Assembly (NCBI GenBank): GCA_963751695.1
Contig: CAVVVP010000002.1
Coordinates: 186,001-250,000 of the forward strand
Direction: 5' to 3'
Origin: SZUA-22 sp963751695
Lineage (GTDB): Bacteria > Bacteroidota > Ignavibacteria > Ignavibacteriales > Melioribacteraceae
Length of the DNA stretch: 64,000 nt
Shown here: in pieces, positions 55,260 through 64,000 of the stretch
How positions within the stretch are numbered: position 1 is the stretch's first letter
Layout: each line of letters opens with the position of its first letter
Notes under the pieces: model-generated
The model's database searches: none
The model's input: only the letters and a program-made list of their open reading frames with translations
What the model was told of the DNA's origin: nothing
Position numbers and translations under genes: made by a program

Positions 55260-56300
55260 TCAAGCATTTTTTCTCATCTTAATTTTAAATGAAAAAGTTG
55301 ATCCTTCACCTAATTTACTTTCAACTTTAATTTTTGATCCATGTGCATCTAGAATATGTTTTACAATGGATAGACCGAGTCCGCTTCCACCCACCTCTTT
55401 GGATCTTGCCTTATCAACACGGTAAAATCTTTCAAAAATCCTATTAATATCTAGATCAGAAATTCCAATGCCTTGGTCTTTTATAAAGATTTCAGCTAAT
55501 TCGTTTTGTGGTTTAACTGAAATGACTATTTCCCCTCTTTCAGAATATTTAACGGCATTGGATAAAAGATTTGTAAAAACAGCTTTTATTTTATCTTTAT
55601 CTCCGAAAACTACTATTTCCGAATCATCTAGAGTTAATTGAATTGTTATCTCTTTATTATCAAGCTGGGATTCAAGATCGGATAGAATGGGTCTAAGAAA
55701 ATCTGCAAGGTTAAAGTATTCCGGATTCATCCGCATCTGCCCTGATTGGATCATAGATATGTCGATCAAGTCATTTAAAAGTTCATCCAGATTATCCGTA
55801 TGGCGTAGTGCTTTTTTAAGAAACTTCTTATTTACTTTTTCATCATTAATCGCCCCCTCAAGCAAGGTTTCAATAAATCCTTTTATTGCAAATATCGGTG
55901 TGCGCAACTCATGTGATAAATTACCTAAAAACTCAGACCTTGTTTGTTCGAGTTTACGCATATTTGCTAAATCTTCTTGAGTTTTTTGAAGCATCGCTTT
56001 AATATTTTCTTCCAACTTTTCTAATGGTTTCTCAAGTTTGATTTTTTCAGCAGATAGATTTTGATTTTTCCGTATAGACTTAATCAATTGGCGAATTTTG
56101 TCTATTTCATCGCGTCTTTTACTACCGAGGAAATAAAGAAGAACTGTCGACTGGATTATTAAAATAGCTGATAGAATTACAACGTGAATCAATGATAAAT
56201 CGAACAATATTGGAATTAGAATTAGAAGTAAACCAGTTGAGACAAGAACTATTTTTACATAAATATTTGAGTAAATAAAATTAAGTTTATGCTGATTCAT
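55260..56300 (-). CDS. phoR: Sensor histidine kinase, PhoR-like
   Basis: About 346 residues from ATG 56300 (MNQHKLNFIYSNIY); an upstream start at 56324 is possible. Two N-terminal TM helices with almost no periplasmic loop (IYVKIVLVSTGLLLILIPIL, IHVVILSAILIIQSTVLLYFL), then a short coiled linker, HisKA with FLGNLSHELRTPIFAIKGF, and HATPase with NLLSNAVKYSERG, KDQGIGIS and GSGLGLSIVKHI. Partner of the PhoB-type regulator, whose 3' end it overlaps by 14 bases. The PhoR name is by architecture; the signal is unknown. Confidence 0.87.
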   Translation of the reverse strand: MNQHKLNFIYSNIYVKIVLVSTGLLLILIPILFDLSLIHVVILSAILIIQSTVLLYFLGSKRRDEIDKIRQLIKSIRKNQNLSAEKIKLEKPLEKLEENIKAMLQKTQEDLANMRKLEQTRSEFLGNLSHELRTPIFAIKGFIETLLEGAINDEKVNKKFLKKALRHTDNLDELLNDLIDISMIQSGQMRMNPEYFNLADFLRPILSDLESQLDNKEITIQLTLDDSEIVVFGDKDKIKAVFTNLLSNAVKYSERGEIVISVKPQNELAEIFIKDQGIGISDLDINRIFERFYRVDKARSKEVGGSGLGLSIVKHILDAHGSKIKVESKLGEGSTFSFKIKMRKNA

Positions 56301-56985
56301 CTGACTTAAAGCGGTAACCAACACCTTTTATAGTTTCAATAAGATTTGCAGCCTCTCCTAACTTTTCCCTAATTTTTCTTATGTGTACATCAATTGTGCG
56401 ATCAACCACATAAACATCCGCACCCCAAATATCATGAAGTATTGTACTTCTTGGAAAAACCTTTCCTGGTTTTGCCGCAAGATAATTAAGGATTTCAAAT
56501 TCTTTTCTTGGAAGTACGATTTTTTTATCTAAAAGATAAATTACGTATTGTTCTCGATCTATAGTTAGGTCCCCGATAGTCAGAATTGACTCGGTAATTT
56601 CATCAGTTTGAACTGATTTTTTCATTCTAAGATTTGACTTGATTCTAGCAACTAATTTTTTGATTGAGACAGGTTTGGTAATATAATCATCAGCTCCTAA
56701 TTCAAGTCCTGCAATTTCATCAGACTCAGATGATTTTGCTGTTAAAAATAGAACGGGAATGCTTTTATATCTCTCATCCGACCTGACTTTCTTTAATACC
56801 TCATATCCACTCATTTTAGCCATCATAATATCTAAAACTATAAGGTCAGGTTTTTTTTTAATTTTTTTTAACGCTTCTTCTCCATTGAAAGCTATTAATA
56901 CTTTAAATCCCTGTGTTTCAAGATTATATTGAATAAATTCAACGATATCCTTTTCGTCATCAACAACTAAGATTTTTTCAACCAC
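56287..56985 (-). CDS. phoB: Winged-helix response regulator, PhoB/OmpR type
   Basis: 232 residues. Receiver 1-120 with DDEKDIVEF, phosphorylated Asp in LIVLDIMMAKMSGYEVL, FLTAKS and TKPVS. OmpR-type winged helix at about 135-230 (LPRKEFEILNYLAAKPGKVFPRSTILHDIWGADVYVVDRTIDVHIRKIREKLGE, IETIKGVGYRF). The start overlaps the stop of the oxidoreductase by one base. Phosphate control is suggested by similarity only. Confidence 0.9.
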   Translation of the reverse strand: MVEKILVVDDEKDIVEFIQYNLETQGFKVLIAFNGEEALKKIKKKPDLIVLDIMMAKMSGYEVLKKVRSDERYKSIPVLFLTAKSSESDEIAGLELGADDYITKPVSIKKLVARIKSNLRMKKSVQTDEITESILTIGDLTIDREQYVIYLLDKKIVLPRKEFEILNYLAAKPGKVFPRSTILHDIWGADVYVVDRTIDVHIRKIREKLGEAANLIETIKGVGYRFKSDESA

Positions 56986-57986
56986 TAGAACGTAACTTCC
57001 TTCCCACTAGAAGCTGATCTATAAAAACCTTCAAGAAGTTTCATAGTTGCTAATGTATCTTCGATTGATGAGATAACTTCTGTATTTGCTTTAACAGAAC
57101 CTACGAAATGTCTCAATTCATTTTCATACGATTTTTTATAAAGATTTTTAAGGTTACTAGTTTTTGCAGGTGTGTAATCTAGTTGAGATGATTCAATTCT
57201 TCTATACGCTCTTAATGGATTAAGATGTGCGGTACCTTCCTTTCCATATGTTGAAAGGGAAAACTTATCAGTCTCAGAATGGAATGACCAACTAATTTCA
57301 AAATTTATTACTGCAGAATTTTGAAAACGGAAAAATGCGATTGCAGAATCTTCAACAGTTTGTGTCTCGTGATTATAGGTCTGAACAGTCACCGATTTAG
57401 GTTTCGGATTATCTAGTAACCAGAGGCTTAAATCCAATAGCCCAACTCCAAGGTCTATCATAACACCACCACCAGCAGAACTTTTCTTAAGAAACCACTT
57501 TTCAGCACTACTTCTTTTTCTCGTCCAGCCACTTCTTATATAAAAAATATCTCCAAGTTCTCCACTGTTTATTAGACTTTTAAGAAGCATTGCGTCAGGT
57601 CTAAATCTGGGATTCATTCCCACCATTGCAATTTTTTTATTTTTCTTTGCAGCTTTGTAAATACTTTCAGCTTCTTCTAAATTCTTTGGTCCAGGCTTTT
57701 CAATAAGAATATTTTTGCCGGCTTCAAGACTATTAATAGAAATTTTTTCATGAGTATTTGTTGGAGTAGCAATTATAATTGCTTCCAATTCGTCCATTTC
57801 AAGCATTTTAGAGTAATCAGTAAATACATTTTTAATGTTAAATTTATCAGAAATAACTTTTCCTCTGCTTTTATTTATTTCTGAAGCTGCAAATAGTTCA
57901 ACATTGTTCATTTTAGAAAGTATTGGTAAATGAACAAGTTGAGCAATTCCTCCAAGCCCTATAATACCGACTTTAGTTTTTTCCAT
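56985..57986 (-). CDS. Gfo/Idh/MocA-family oxidoreductase
   Basis: 333 residues. Rossmann domain KVGIIGLGGIAQLVHLPILSKMNNVELFAASEIN, then ATPTNTHEKISINSLEAGKNILIEKPGPKNLEEAE, the EKP motif of the family, then the alpha/beta dimer domain. Uses NAD(P) to oxidise or reduce a sugar or related compound, unknown here. Tightly packed between dxs (one-base overlap) and phoB. Confidence 0.9.
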   Translation of the reverse strand: MEKTKVGIIGLGGIAQLVHLPILSKMNNVELFAASEINKSRGKVISDKFNIKNVFTDYSKMLEMDELEAIIIATPTNTHEKISINSLEAGKNILIEKPGPKNLEEAESIYKAAKKNKKIAMVGMNPRFRPDAMLLKSLINSGELGDIFYIRSGWTRKRSSAEKWFLKKSSAGGGVMIDLGVGLLDLSLWLLDNPKPKSVTVQTYNHETQTVEDSAIAFFRFQNSAVINFEISWSFHSETDKFSLSTYGKEGTAHLNPLRAYRRIESSQLDYTPAKTSNLKNLYKKSYENELRHFVGSVKANTEVISSIEDTLATMKLLEGFYRSASSGKEVTF

Positions 57987-59902
57987 TAAACAACTACCTC
58001 ATTTTTAGAATTTTTATCTCCAACAAACTGTTTAACACTATTCACTATTCCCCCAGCATCAATTCCGAGTATGGCGTGTAATTCTGCTTGAGTTCCGTGA
58101 TCAACAAATTTATCTGGCAATCCAAGTCTTAAAATTCTATTATGATAATTTCTTTCAGCAAAGTACTCTGCTACAGCAGAACCAAATCCGCCCGGGATTG
58201 CATTCTCTTCTATAGTAATTATTTTATCAAATTTAGTTGAAACGTTATCAAGAAGTTCTTTATCAATTGGTTTGACAAAACGCATGTTCACGATATGAGG
58301 ATGAATGTTGCTTTCCTCAAGCGCAGTAGCTGCTTCGAGGGCATATTGAGTCATATTTCCAACCGCAAGTATTGCTATATCTTTTCCTTCTTTCACAACT
58401 TCGGATTTACCAATAGGTATCTTCTGAAAACCATCACTTAATTCAACTCCAATTGCAGAACCACGGGGATATCTTAAAGCAATTGGTCCATCGTATTCAA
58501 CTGCGGTGTAGAGCATATCTCTTAATTCTGCTTCATCCTTTGGTGCCATAATTACAAGGTTCGGAATCATTCTAAGATAAGAGAGATCGAAAGATCCATG
58601 ATGAGTTGGCCCATCAGCACCGACAAGTCCCGCTCTATCAAGCGCAAAAACTACATGAAGTTTTTGCAGACATACATCGTGAATAATTTGATCAAATCCC
58701 CTTTGTAAAAATGTGGAGTAAATAGCAACCACTGGGATGATTCCCTGAGTTGCTAAACCAGCAGCAAATGTTACAGCATGCTCTTCGGCAATTCCAGCAT
58801 CATAATACTTATCTGGTAATTCATTTTGTAAGTAAAGTAAACCAGTACCATCTGGCATAGCAGCAGTGATTCCTACAACTTTTAGATTCTCCTTAGCAAT
58901 CTGAAGAAGTGCCTTCCCAAATATTTCTGTGTAAGAAGGAGATCCACCAGCTTTTTTTTACAGTCTCTCCTGTTAATTTATCAAAAGGTGTAACACCGTG
59001 AAATTTTGGAGCGTTCTCTTCTGCAGGTTTGTATCCCTTTCCTTTTTCTGTAATCGTATGCACTAAAATTGGTCCATTCAAAGGTTTGATGTGCTCAAAT
59101 AACTCTACTAATTTATTCAGATTATGCCCACTGACTGGTCCAAAATATCTAAATCCTAATGCCTCGAATAACATTCCTGGAGTGACGACAGATTTAATTC
59201 CACTTTCAAGTCTCGAAGCAACCTTTCTTAATCTATCCCCAAAATTATCAAGTTTTCCTGTTAGATCCCAAATGGCACCTTTGAATTTATTGTATTCAGG
59301 ATGAGCAATAATTTCTGTGAAATAGTTAGATATCTGCCAAACATTTGGAGCAATGGACATGTTGTTATCATTTAGAACAACAATTATGTGCTTTTCAATA
59401 CACCGGAATTATTCATTGCTTCGTAGGCCATTCCTCCAGTCATTGCACCATCACCAATAATTGCGATAACTTTTCTATCAACACCAGCTTGTTTAGCCCC
59501 CTCTGCAATACCTAATGCAGCAGAAATGGAAGTTGAAGCATGACCAGCGCCAAAAGCATCATATTCACTTTCAGAGCGTTTCAAAAATCCACTTAATCCG
59601 TTAAGTTGCCTAATTGAAAAAAGTTGATCTCTTCTTCCAGTAATTATTTTATGAGGATATGCTTGATGACCGGTATCCCAGACAATTATATCCTTTGGGG
59701 TATTGAAAACTTTATGTAAAGCAACTGTAAGTTCAACTGCTCCTAGACCACCCCCAAAATGTCCACCAATTTGAGAGACGACATCAAGCATGTATTCACG
59801 GATTTCCGCACATAATTTTTTTAATTTTTTAATATCAAAATCTCTAATATCTTTTGGAGATTCCACATCGAATAACAGTTCGTATTTTTCTTTCTCAATC
59901 AT
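57986..59902 (-). CDS. dxs: 1-Deoxy-D-xylulose-5-phosphate synthase, two frameshifts
   Basis: Thiamine enzyme that starts the MEP isoprenoid pathway. Three pieces read in order: VSQIGGHFGGGLGAVELTVALH and IIGDGAMTGGMAYEAMNNSG (TPP GDG motif) up to 59384; MSIAPNVWQISNYF to GVTPFDKLTGETVKK (59360-58893); and DGTGLLYLQ, IAEEHAVTFAAGLA (catalytic Glu), FALDRAGLVGADGPTHHGSFDLSYLRMIPN to 57986. Breaks: TTGAAAAGCAC at about 59390 lacks one A, and the A8 run at about 58965 has one A too many. Total near 638 residues, the normal size. Since dxs is essential when the MEP pathway is used, sequence error is most likely. Confidence 0.95.
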
Positions 59903-59923
59903 ATCTTGATAGTTCCATTATAG

Positions 59924-60136
59924 TTACTGATCGATATTTTTTTCAAGATCAGCTTTTAGTTCAGTTATCTTCAATTCGGCTTCTGATAGTGAAGAGTAAC
60001 ATTTTTTTGCTAATTTCACTCCCTCTTCGTATAACTTAATAGATTCATCTAGGCCGGTGTTTTCATTTTCCAGCATTTCGGATATTTCTTTTAGCCTGAG
60101 AAGTGAATCTTCAAATGTATTTTTTTTGCTACTCAT
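59924..60136 (-). CDS. xseB: Exodeoxyribonuclease VII small subunit
   Basis: 70 residues, NTFEDSLLRLKEISEMLENENTGLDESIKLYEEGVKLAKKCYSSLSEAELKI is the family signature. It binds XseA to make the single-strand exonuclease VII. The ATG overlaps the xseA stop (ATGA), and dxs follows 21 bases later, a common gene order. Confidence 0.95.
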   Translation of the reverse strand: MSSKKNTFEDSLLRLKEISEMLENENTGLDESIKLYEEGVKLAKKCYSSLSEAELKITELKADLEKNIDQ

Positions 60137-61328
60137 GATTTAACTTTTATCTCTTTATCGTAAAATTTTAGTTTTGTTTCCTTTTCATTATTAAATTGAC
60201 TCGTTCTCAAAACATACTTATCATTTTGTTTTACTAAAACAAATCCTTTTTTTAATATTTTATCAACATTATGTGATTCCAGAAGATTCAATTTCTTGTC
60301 AAGCTCATTTCTATTTGTTTACTAACTGTCCGATATTGTTCTGAATGCGATACAGCAAATTGTCAAGCTCCTGGCTTTATTTCTGATTATTGAATAATAC
60401 TCTCTGAAACCGTAGGAAGTTATAAGATCATCAATCTCTTCTTTTAGATAATCCGTAATTGCCAAAATATTATTTGTTGAAGTATAGGAAAAATCACTAA
60501 TAAAACCAAAGATTTCAGTCTGATCGGGAGTAGCTAATTCCATTGCTGCTGATGGAGTTGGGGCTCGAAGATCAGATACAAAATCTGCAATTGTAAAATC
60601 AATTTCGTGACCAACTCCACTAATGATAGGTTTAGAACATTTAAAAATCGCACTAGCAACTATTTCCTCATTAAATGCCCAAAGTCTTCCAGCGAACCTC
60701 CACCTCGTCCAACGATTATTACATTCACTTCTTCTTGCTGGTTCATTAACTCAATATTCTTTGCAATTTCTTCTGCAGCCCCTACACCTTGAACTTTACT
60801 TGATGCAACTACCATTTCTGCAAGTGGAAAACGTCTTTCTGCGACACTTACCATATCTCTAAATGCTGCTGAATCAATACCAGTAACAATTCCTATTTTT
60901 TGGGAAATTTAGGAATCGTTTTTTTAAGTTCCTCATCAAATAATCCTTCATCGATAATTTTCGTTTAAGTTTCTCAAAAGCATTTTGGAGTTCCCCTTCC
61001 CCTGCAACTTTCATTGATTTTACATCAAACTGATAATTTCCCCTTGGAGGATAAACAGTAATGTTCCCGTTAACGATTATTTTCATTCCATCTTGCGGAG
61101 TAAAAAAAACATTGGAATTAAAACCCTTCCACATAGTACAGCTGATCTGAGCATTAGCATCTTTAAGTGTAAAATACCAATGGCCAGAAACGTGGGCTTT
61201 AAAATTTGAAATCTCTCCAATTACTTTTATACCACTAAACGATCGTTCAAGCAGTTTCTTAACGGAATCTGTAATTTCACTTACCGTTAGAACTGATTCT
61301 TCTGTATGAGTGAAAAATCCAGATACTT
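60133..61328 (-). CDS. xseA: Exodeoxyribonuclease VII large subunit, several frameshifts
   Basis: Parts of XseA are found in order: TVSEITDSVKKLLERSFSGIKVIGEISNFKAHVSGHWYFTLKDANAQISC (OB fold) at about 61300-61140, MKIIVNGNITVYPPRGNYQFDVKSM, FPKKIGIVTGIDSAAFRDMV, VNVIIVGRGGGSLEDLWAFNEEIVASAI, ISGVGHEIDFTIADFVSDLRAPTPSAAMEL (catalytic region), and the end ILKKGFVLVKQNDKYVL to a stop at 60133. The start could not be fixed; no ATG/GTG/TTG is in frame after the methyltransferase stop. At least four single-base shifts occur (near 61000, 60900, 60670 and 60330). Length about 398 residues if mended. Confidence 0.88.
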
Positions 61329-62202
61329 ACGACCTATCTTCTTTTCTGAAAATAAGGCAATATTGATGATGTCGATTTCCGACCCAAGCGTTATTCACTC
61401 CAAGTGCAATCAGTGGTTTATCGTCTTGAAGCCAGATTTTTTCATCTTTGAGTACCCAACTTTTTAATTACCACTAGTCAAGGATTTTGCTGTGTCAAAT
61501 GCTAACGGAAACAGTTTTCCCTTATAGTAGACATTGTTAGTAATGATCACCAAGTATCCTCCAACTTTAGTTACATCGTAAACTTCGTCAAATATCTTTG
61601 CTTGTTGTTCAATAAACTCATCATAACTCTTAACATTGCCAAGATCGTTTCTTTTGATTTGAATACTGTGTGTCCAATCCATTATCTTTTCTGATCTTCT
61701 GTCTAAGCGAGTTTCGTTCGAGTTGATTCCAATATGGTGGTGAAGTAATTGCAAAATCATATTTTGAAGGTTTAATATCGTTCTTTAACAGCACTTGTTT
61801 AAGTTCAGAAGATGACCCAAGAATTGGGAATAAACTGTTTTTATGTTTTTTCTTACTAATTCTGCTTTTAGAAATTTTGAAATACTTATTATTTATTTCA
61901 ATACCTACCCCATTTCTTTTACAATTTCCTGCGGCGATCAGTGTGCTGCCTGTACCGAGAAAGGGGTCAATAACCCATCCATTTTCTTTTGTAAAGAATT
62001 TTATAAACTCTTCAACCAAAGTTTCGGGATATTTTGCGGGATGAAGAATTTCATTATCTTTTCTTCGAGGAGGTCTATGAATGAACCATGACTTTGTAAA
62101 CTTTATCCACTCTTTTCCGGTAAGATCGTTTAATTTATTCAATAAACTTAATCTGCCACGTTCACCAAGATCTATATATTTGTTACTATTATTTTTTTTC
62201 AA
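61329..62202 (-). CDS. DNA methyltransferase (N4-cytosine/N6-adenine type), frameshifted
   Basis: About 290 residues when joined. It begins WFIHRPPRRKDNEILHPAKYPETLVEEFI, then motif I region GWVIDPFLGTGSTLIAAGNCKRNGVGIEINNKYF, then motif IV ITSPPYWNQLE, so the order is AdoMet-site before catalytic SPPY. A shift near 61645 moves to the frame with NDLGNVKSYDEFIEQQAKIFDEVYDVTKVGGYLVIITN, and another near 61470 to VLKDEKIWLQDDKPLIALGVNNAWVGNRHHQYCLIFRKEDRS. No restriction endonuclease gene is next to it. It is followed directly by xseA. The site specificity cannot be told. Confidence 0.85.
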
Positions 62203-62215
62203 ATTGTCAACAAAT

Positions 62216-63118
62216 CTAATTCAATTTCTTCTCATATCTCCAGAAAACTCGGTCGACTTTTGAATTTATATAATGCATGTAAAAGGGAATGTGAGCAACC
62301 CAAGGAATGATTGCCTCATTGTATCCATATCCTTTCATATCTTTTAAACATCTTCTTAAAAGAATTCCACCAACACCTTTTCCCCTTGCAGCTTCAGTTG
62401 TTCCAACTGGCCCGAACCAAGGCAGACCTGGATTATTAGAACTATGAGCTGAAAATGCAATGATCTCGCCATCCAATTTAGCTATGTGCAGAGAGACCGG
62501 ATTATTTTCTAAAGCATTCCCAATTTCAAATCGCCAAGCTGCAAAGTTTATATCTGCCCAATCCATTAAATCATTATGATCATCGTTATTTGCTCTTCGA
62601 ATTTCAATGTTCAATTCTTTAACTCTTCTTTCTTCTGATTCTGTATTGAAATCTCTAGAGTTAAGATCACAGATTAAATTTGCTGCGTCACCGATTTTAA
62701 CATAATCCATGCGTTCAAAGAAAGCGACTGCTTCTGTGTAAAATGGATCTATCCCAGGCATATAATAATTAGGCCAAGATTCAATTAACCGGATTGAAGA
62801 TACTTTTTTTTCTGAAATTCCCTTTTCAATTGAATTATAAATTTCCCTAGCAATTCCCTTTCTTCGATTGTCTGGATGAACAACAAGGAATTTTATATAT
62901 CCAACATTTTCTTCTTCCCTTTCACGAATCACACCCATTCCAAATGCAACAAGTTTTTCATCAAGAGAAACAGCAAGGCATAATTCTGGATTTTGCTTCA
63001 TATCATCAATTACATTTTCATTTAAAAGTTCAGAAGTAAATTTATCCCTTGGCATGGAAACATTGAAAAGTTCAACTAATTCTTGTAATTGATCTTTTGC
63101 GAATTGTTTGGTTATCAT
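62216..63118 (-). CDS. Protein with two GNAT acetyltransferase domains
   Basis: 300 residues. First GNAT domain at about 1-145 with the acetyl-CoA motif VGYIKFLVVHPDNRRKGIAREIYNSIEKG (R-x-x-G-I/x-A). Second domain at about 160-300 with LPWFGPVGTTEAARGKGVGGILLRRCLKDMKGYGYNEAIIPW (R-x-K-G-V-G). Tandem GNATs occur in MshD-like and other N-acetyltransferases. Substrate unknown. It starts 12 bases after the envelope protein gene. Confidence 0.88.
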   Translation of the reverse strand: MITKQFAKDQLQELVELFNVSMPRDKFTSELLNENVIDDMKQNPELCLAVSLDEKLVAFGMGVIREREEENVGYIKFLVVHPDNRRKGIAREIYNSIEKGISEKKVSSIRLIESWPNYYMPGIDPFYTEAVAFFERMDYVKIGDAANLICDLNSRDFNTESEERRVKELNIEIRRANNDDHNDLMDWADINFAAWRFEIGNALENNPVSLHIAKLDGEIIAFSAHSSNNPGLPWFGPVGTTEAARGKGVGGILLRRCLKDMKGYGYNEAIIPWVAHIPFYMHYINSKVDRVFWRYEKKLN

Positions 63119-63129
63119 ATTCTTAACAA

Positions 63130-63951
63130 TTATAAGTTGAATGAAAAAACGCTTGTGAATAATCCAATTGATATACCATGAAAATCTTGATAGTTGCTGC
63201 TCATATTAAAATTATATCTATATCTAAGATAAAGAGTGAAAGAGTCATAAAATTCAAATAATCCAAATGAAATTTCCGGACTGATTCCGTAAAAACCACT
63301 GAAATTTGTGGTCAGATTCAATCCGGGCGAAATATATTCAATCAGATCGATCTGAAATATCTGCTTATATCCAAATCTTAGATAATTTCTTTTTTCTGCT
63401 TCGAAAATATAAGAATATTCCAGCGAAATATATCCCTTTGGAAAATTATAACCTCTACCATAAAATGAAATTATTGGAAATTCTTTTGTTATTGAAATAA
63501 ATCCACCATTAACATCAAATACATACGCAGGTAATGGTAACAAAAACAATACTCCTCCCATACAGACATCGAAAATATTATTTTTGTACTTCATTTCAAG
63601 TTCAAATTCTGCCGGAAGATAAAGATCGTAAATCTCGCTGCTCTTTAATATCCCAGATCTATTTTCAACTTCAACTTCATATGAAATTATTGAAGAATCA
63701 GCATTTAGCGAGTCGAGTGATATCTCAAATTTATGTTCATCTGATCGTTCTGTGGATACTAAAAATGGTTGATTATTATTGAAAACAATTTTGGATTTAA
63801 CACTATCACTTGTAAAAAAAGTTATCTTAACTTTATATGGTGACTCTGGTGTAACATATGAATCAATTATAAATATATCTGTCTCTTCAACTTGTCCAAA
63901 TACAACATATGTAAGCAAAAAAATATAAAATGCGACCAGATTTTTTTTCAT
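63130..63951 (-). CDS. Exported barrel-like protein, unknown
   Basis: 273 residues with a signal peptide (LVAFYIFLLTYVVFGQ). The first 110 mature residues look like a beta-sandwich (YKVKITFFTSDSVKSKIVFNNNQPFLVS), the last 150 like a small barrel (FISITKEFPIISFYGRGYNFPKGYISLEYSYIFEAEKRNYLRFGYKQIF to LFTSVFSFNL with aromatic/hydrophobic end). No family was recognised. Confidence 0.65.
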   Translation of the reverse strand: MKKNLVAFYIFLLTYVVFGQVEETDIFIIDSYVTPESPYKVKITFFTSDSVKSKIVFNNNQPFLVSTERSDEHKFEISLDSLNADSSIISYEVEVENRSGILKSSEIYDLYLPAEFELEMKYKNNIFDVCMGGVLFLLPLPAYVFDVNGGFISITKEFPIISFYGRGYNFPKGYISLEYSYIFEAEKRNYLRFGYKQIFQIDLIEYISPGLNLTTNFSGFYGISPEISFGLFEFYDSFTLYLRYRYNFNMSSNYQDFHGISIGLFTSVFSFNL

Positions 63952-64000
63952 AAATCAAAATTACTTTTTTTTGATAACAATTGTCAGTTAGTGGAAGCAA

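Noticed and set aside
57986..59902. dxs as three separate genes
   Set aside because: The three frames give one continuous DXS of normal length, with one-base changes in A runs at both joins.

Overview
The window is AT-rich bacterial chromosome from a member of the Ignavibacteria (Bacteroidota/Chlorobiota superphylum). The inference rests on several proteins that end in the type IX secretion (T9SS) sorting domain with the Asn-Tyr-Pro-Asn-Pro-Phe-Asn-Pro-Ser-Thr motif characteristic of that lineage, on many beta-barrel and lipoproteins, on a B12-dependent ribonucleotide reductase, and on clear GGAGG-type ribosome binding sites. No rRNA, tRNA, IS element, CRISPR array or phage was seen.

Layout. 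1-3.6 kb: end of a surface-polysaccharide cluster (two family-2 glycosyltransferases, UDP-galactopyranose mutase, Wzx-type flippase). 3.6-7.4 kb: a coupled envelope operon (EnvC-like LytM protein, LolB-like lipoprotein, TPR lipoprotein). 7.5-14.1 kb: rsgA, three envelope proteins, a small membrane protein and cysS. 14.1-20.5 kb: a sigma-54 two-component module (haem-motif sensor kinase and NtrC-type regulator) facing a perfect palindrome, a sigma-54 promoter, a lone receiver protein and a nine-haem cytochrome with a T9SS export signal, closed by a strong terminator. 20.5-22.8 kb: EamA transporter, lytic transglycosylase, small secreted protein. 22.9-33.6 kb: a block of T9SS cargo propeller proteins, a barrel and a lipoprotein behind a TPR-HTH regulator, with a well-formed promoter and upstream direct repeats. 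33.7-42.4 kb: a housekeeping operon (yggS, divIVA, purine nucleoside phosphorylase, a membrane coiled-coil protein, ileS, a DksA-like protein with a histone-H1-like tail, lspA, rluD). 42.5-54.4 kb: nrdJ, malQ-terB, pta, an AI-2E family permease, a barrel protein, an RsbW-like ATPase and mdh. 54.5-64 kb: rpmA/rplU, then a long run phoR, phoB, an oxidoreductase, dxs, xseB, xseA, a DNA methyltransferase, a GNAT protein and an envelope protein.

Most interesting system: 14.1-20.4 kb. The sensor carries a CxxCH haem-attachment motif in its periplasmic part, its partner is a GAFTGA-type sigma-54 activator, and the divergent transcript starts at an almost perfect -24/-12 promoter and encodes a receiver protein plus an extracellular multihaem cytochrome. 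I infer a redox- or ligand-responsive circuit that switches on a cell-surface electron-transfer protein.

Caveat on data quality. At least seven genes (glf, rsgA start, the cytochrome, ileS, dxs, xseA, the methyltransferase) contain single-base indels, many in or beside A/T runs. Since ileS and dxs are normally essential and all motifs survive on both sides, I read these as uncorrected sequencing or assembly indels rather than pseudogenes. They cluster in patches near 1.2-1.6, 17.7-19.0 and 60.2-61.7 kb. Coordinates of those genes are therefore spans, not clean reading frames.
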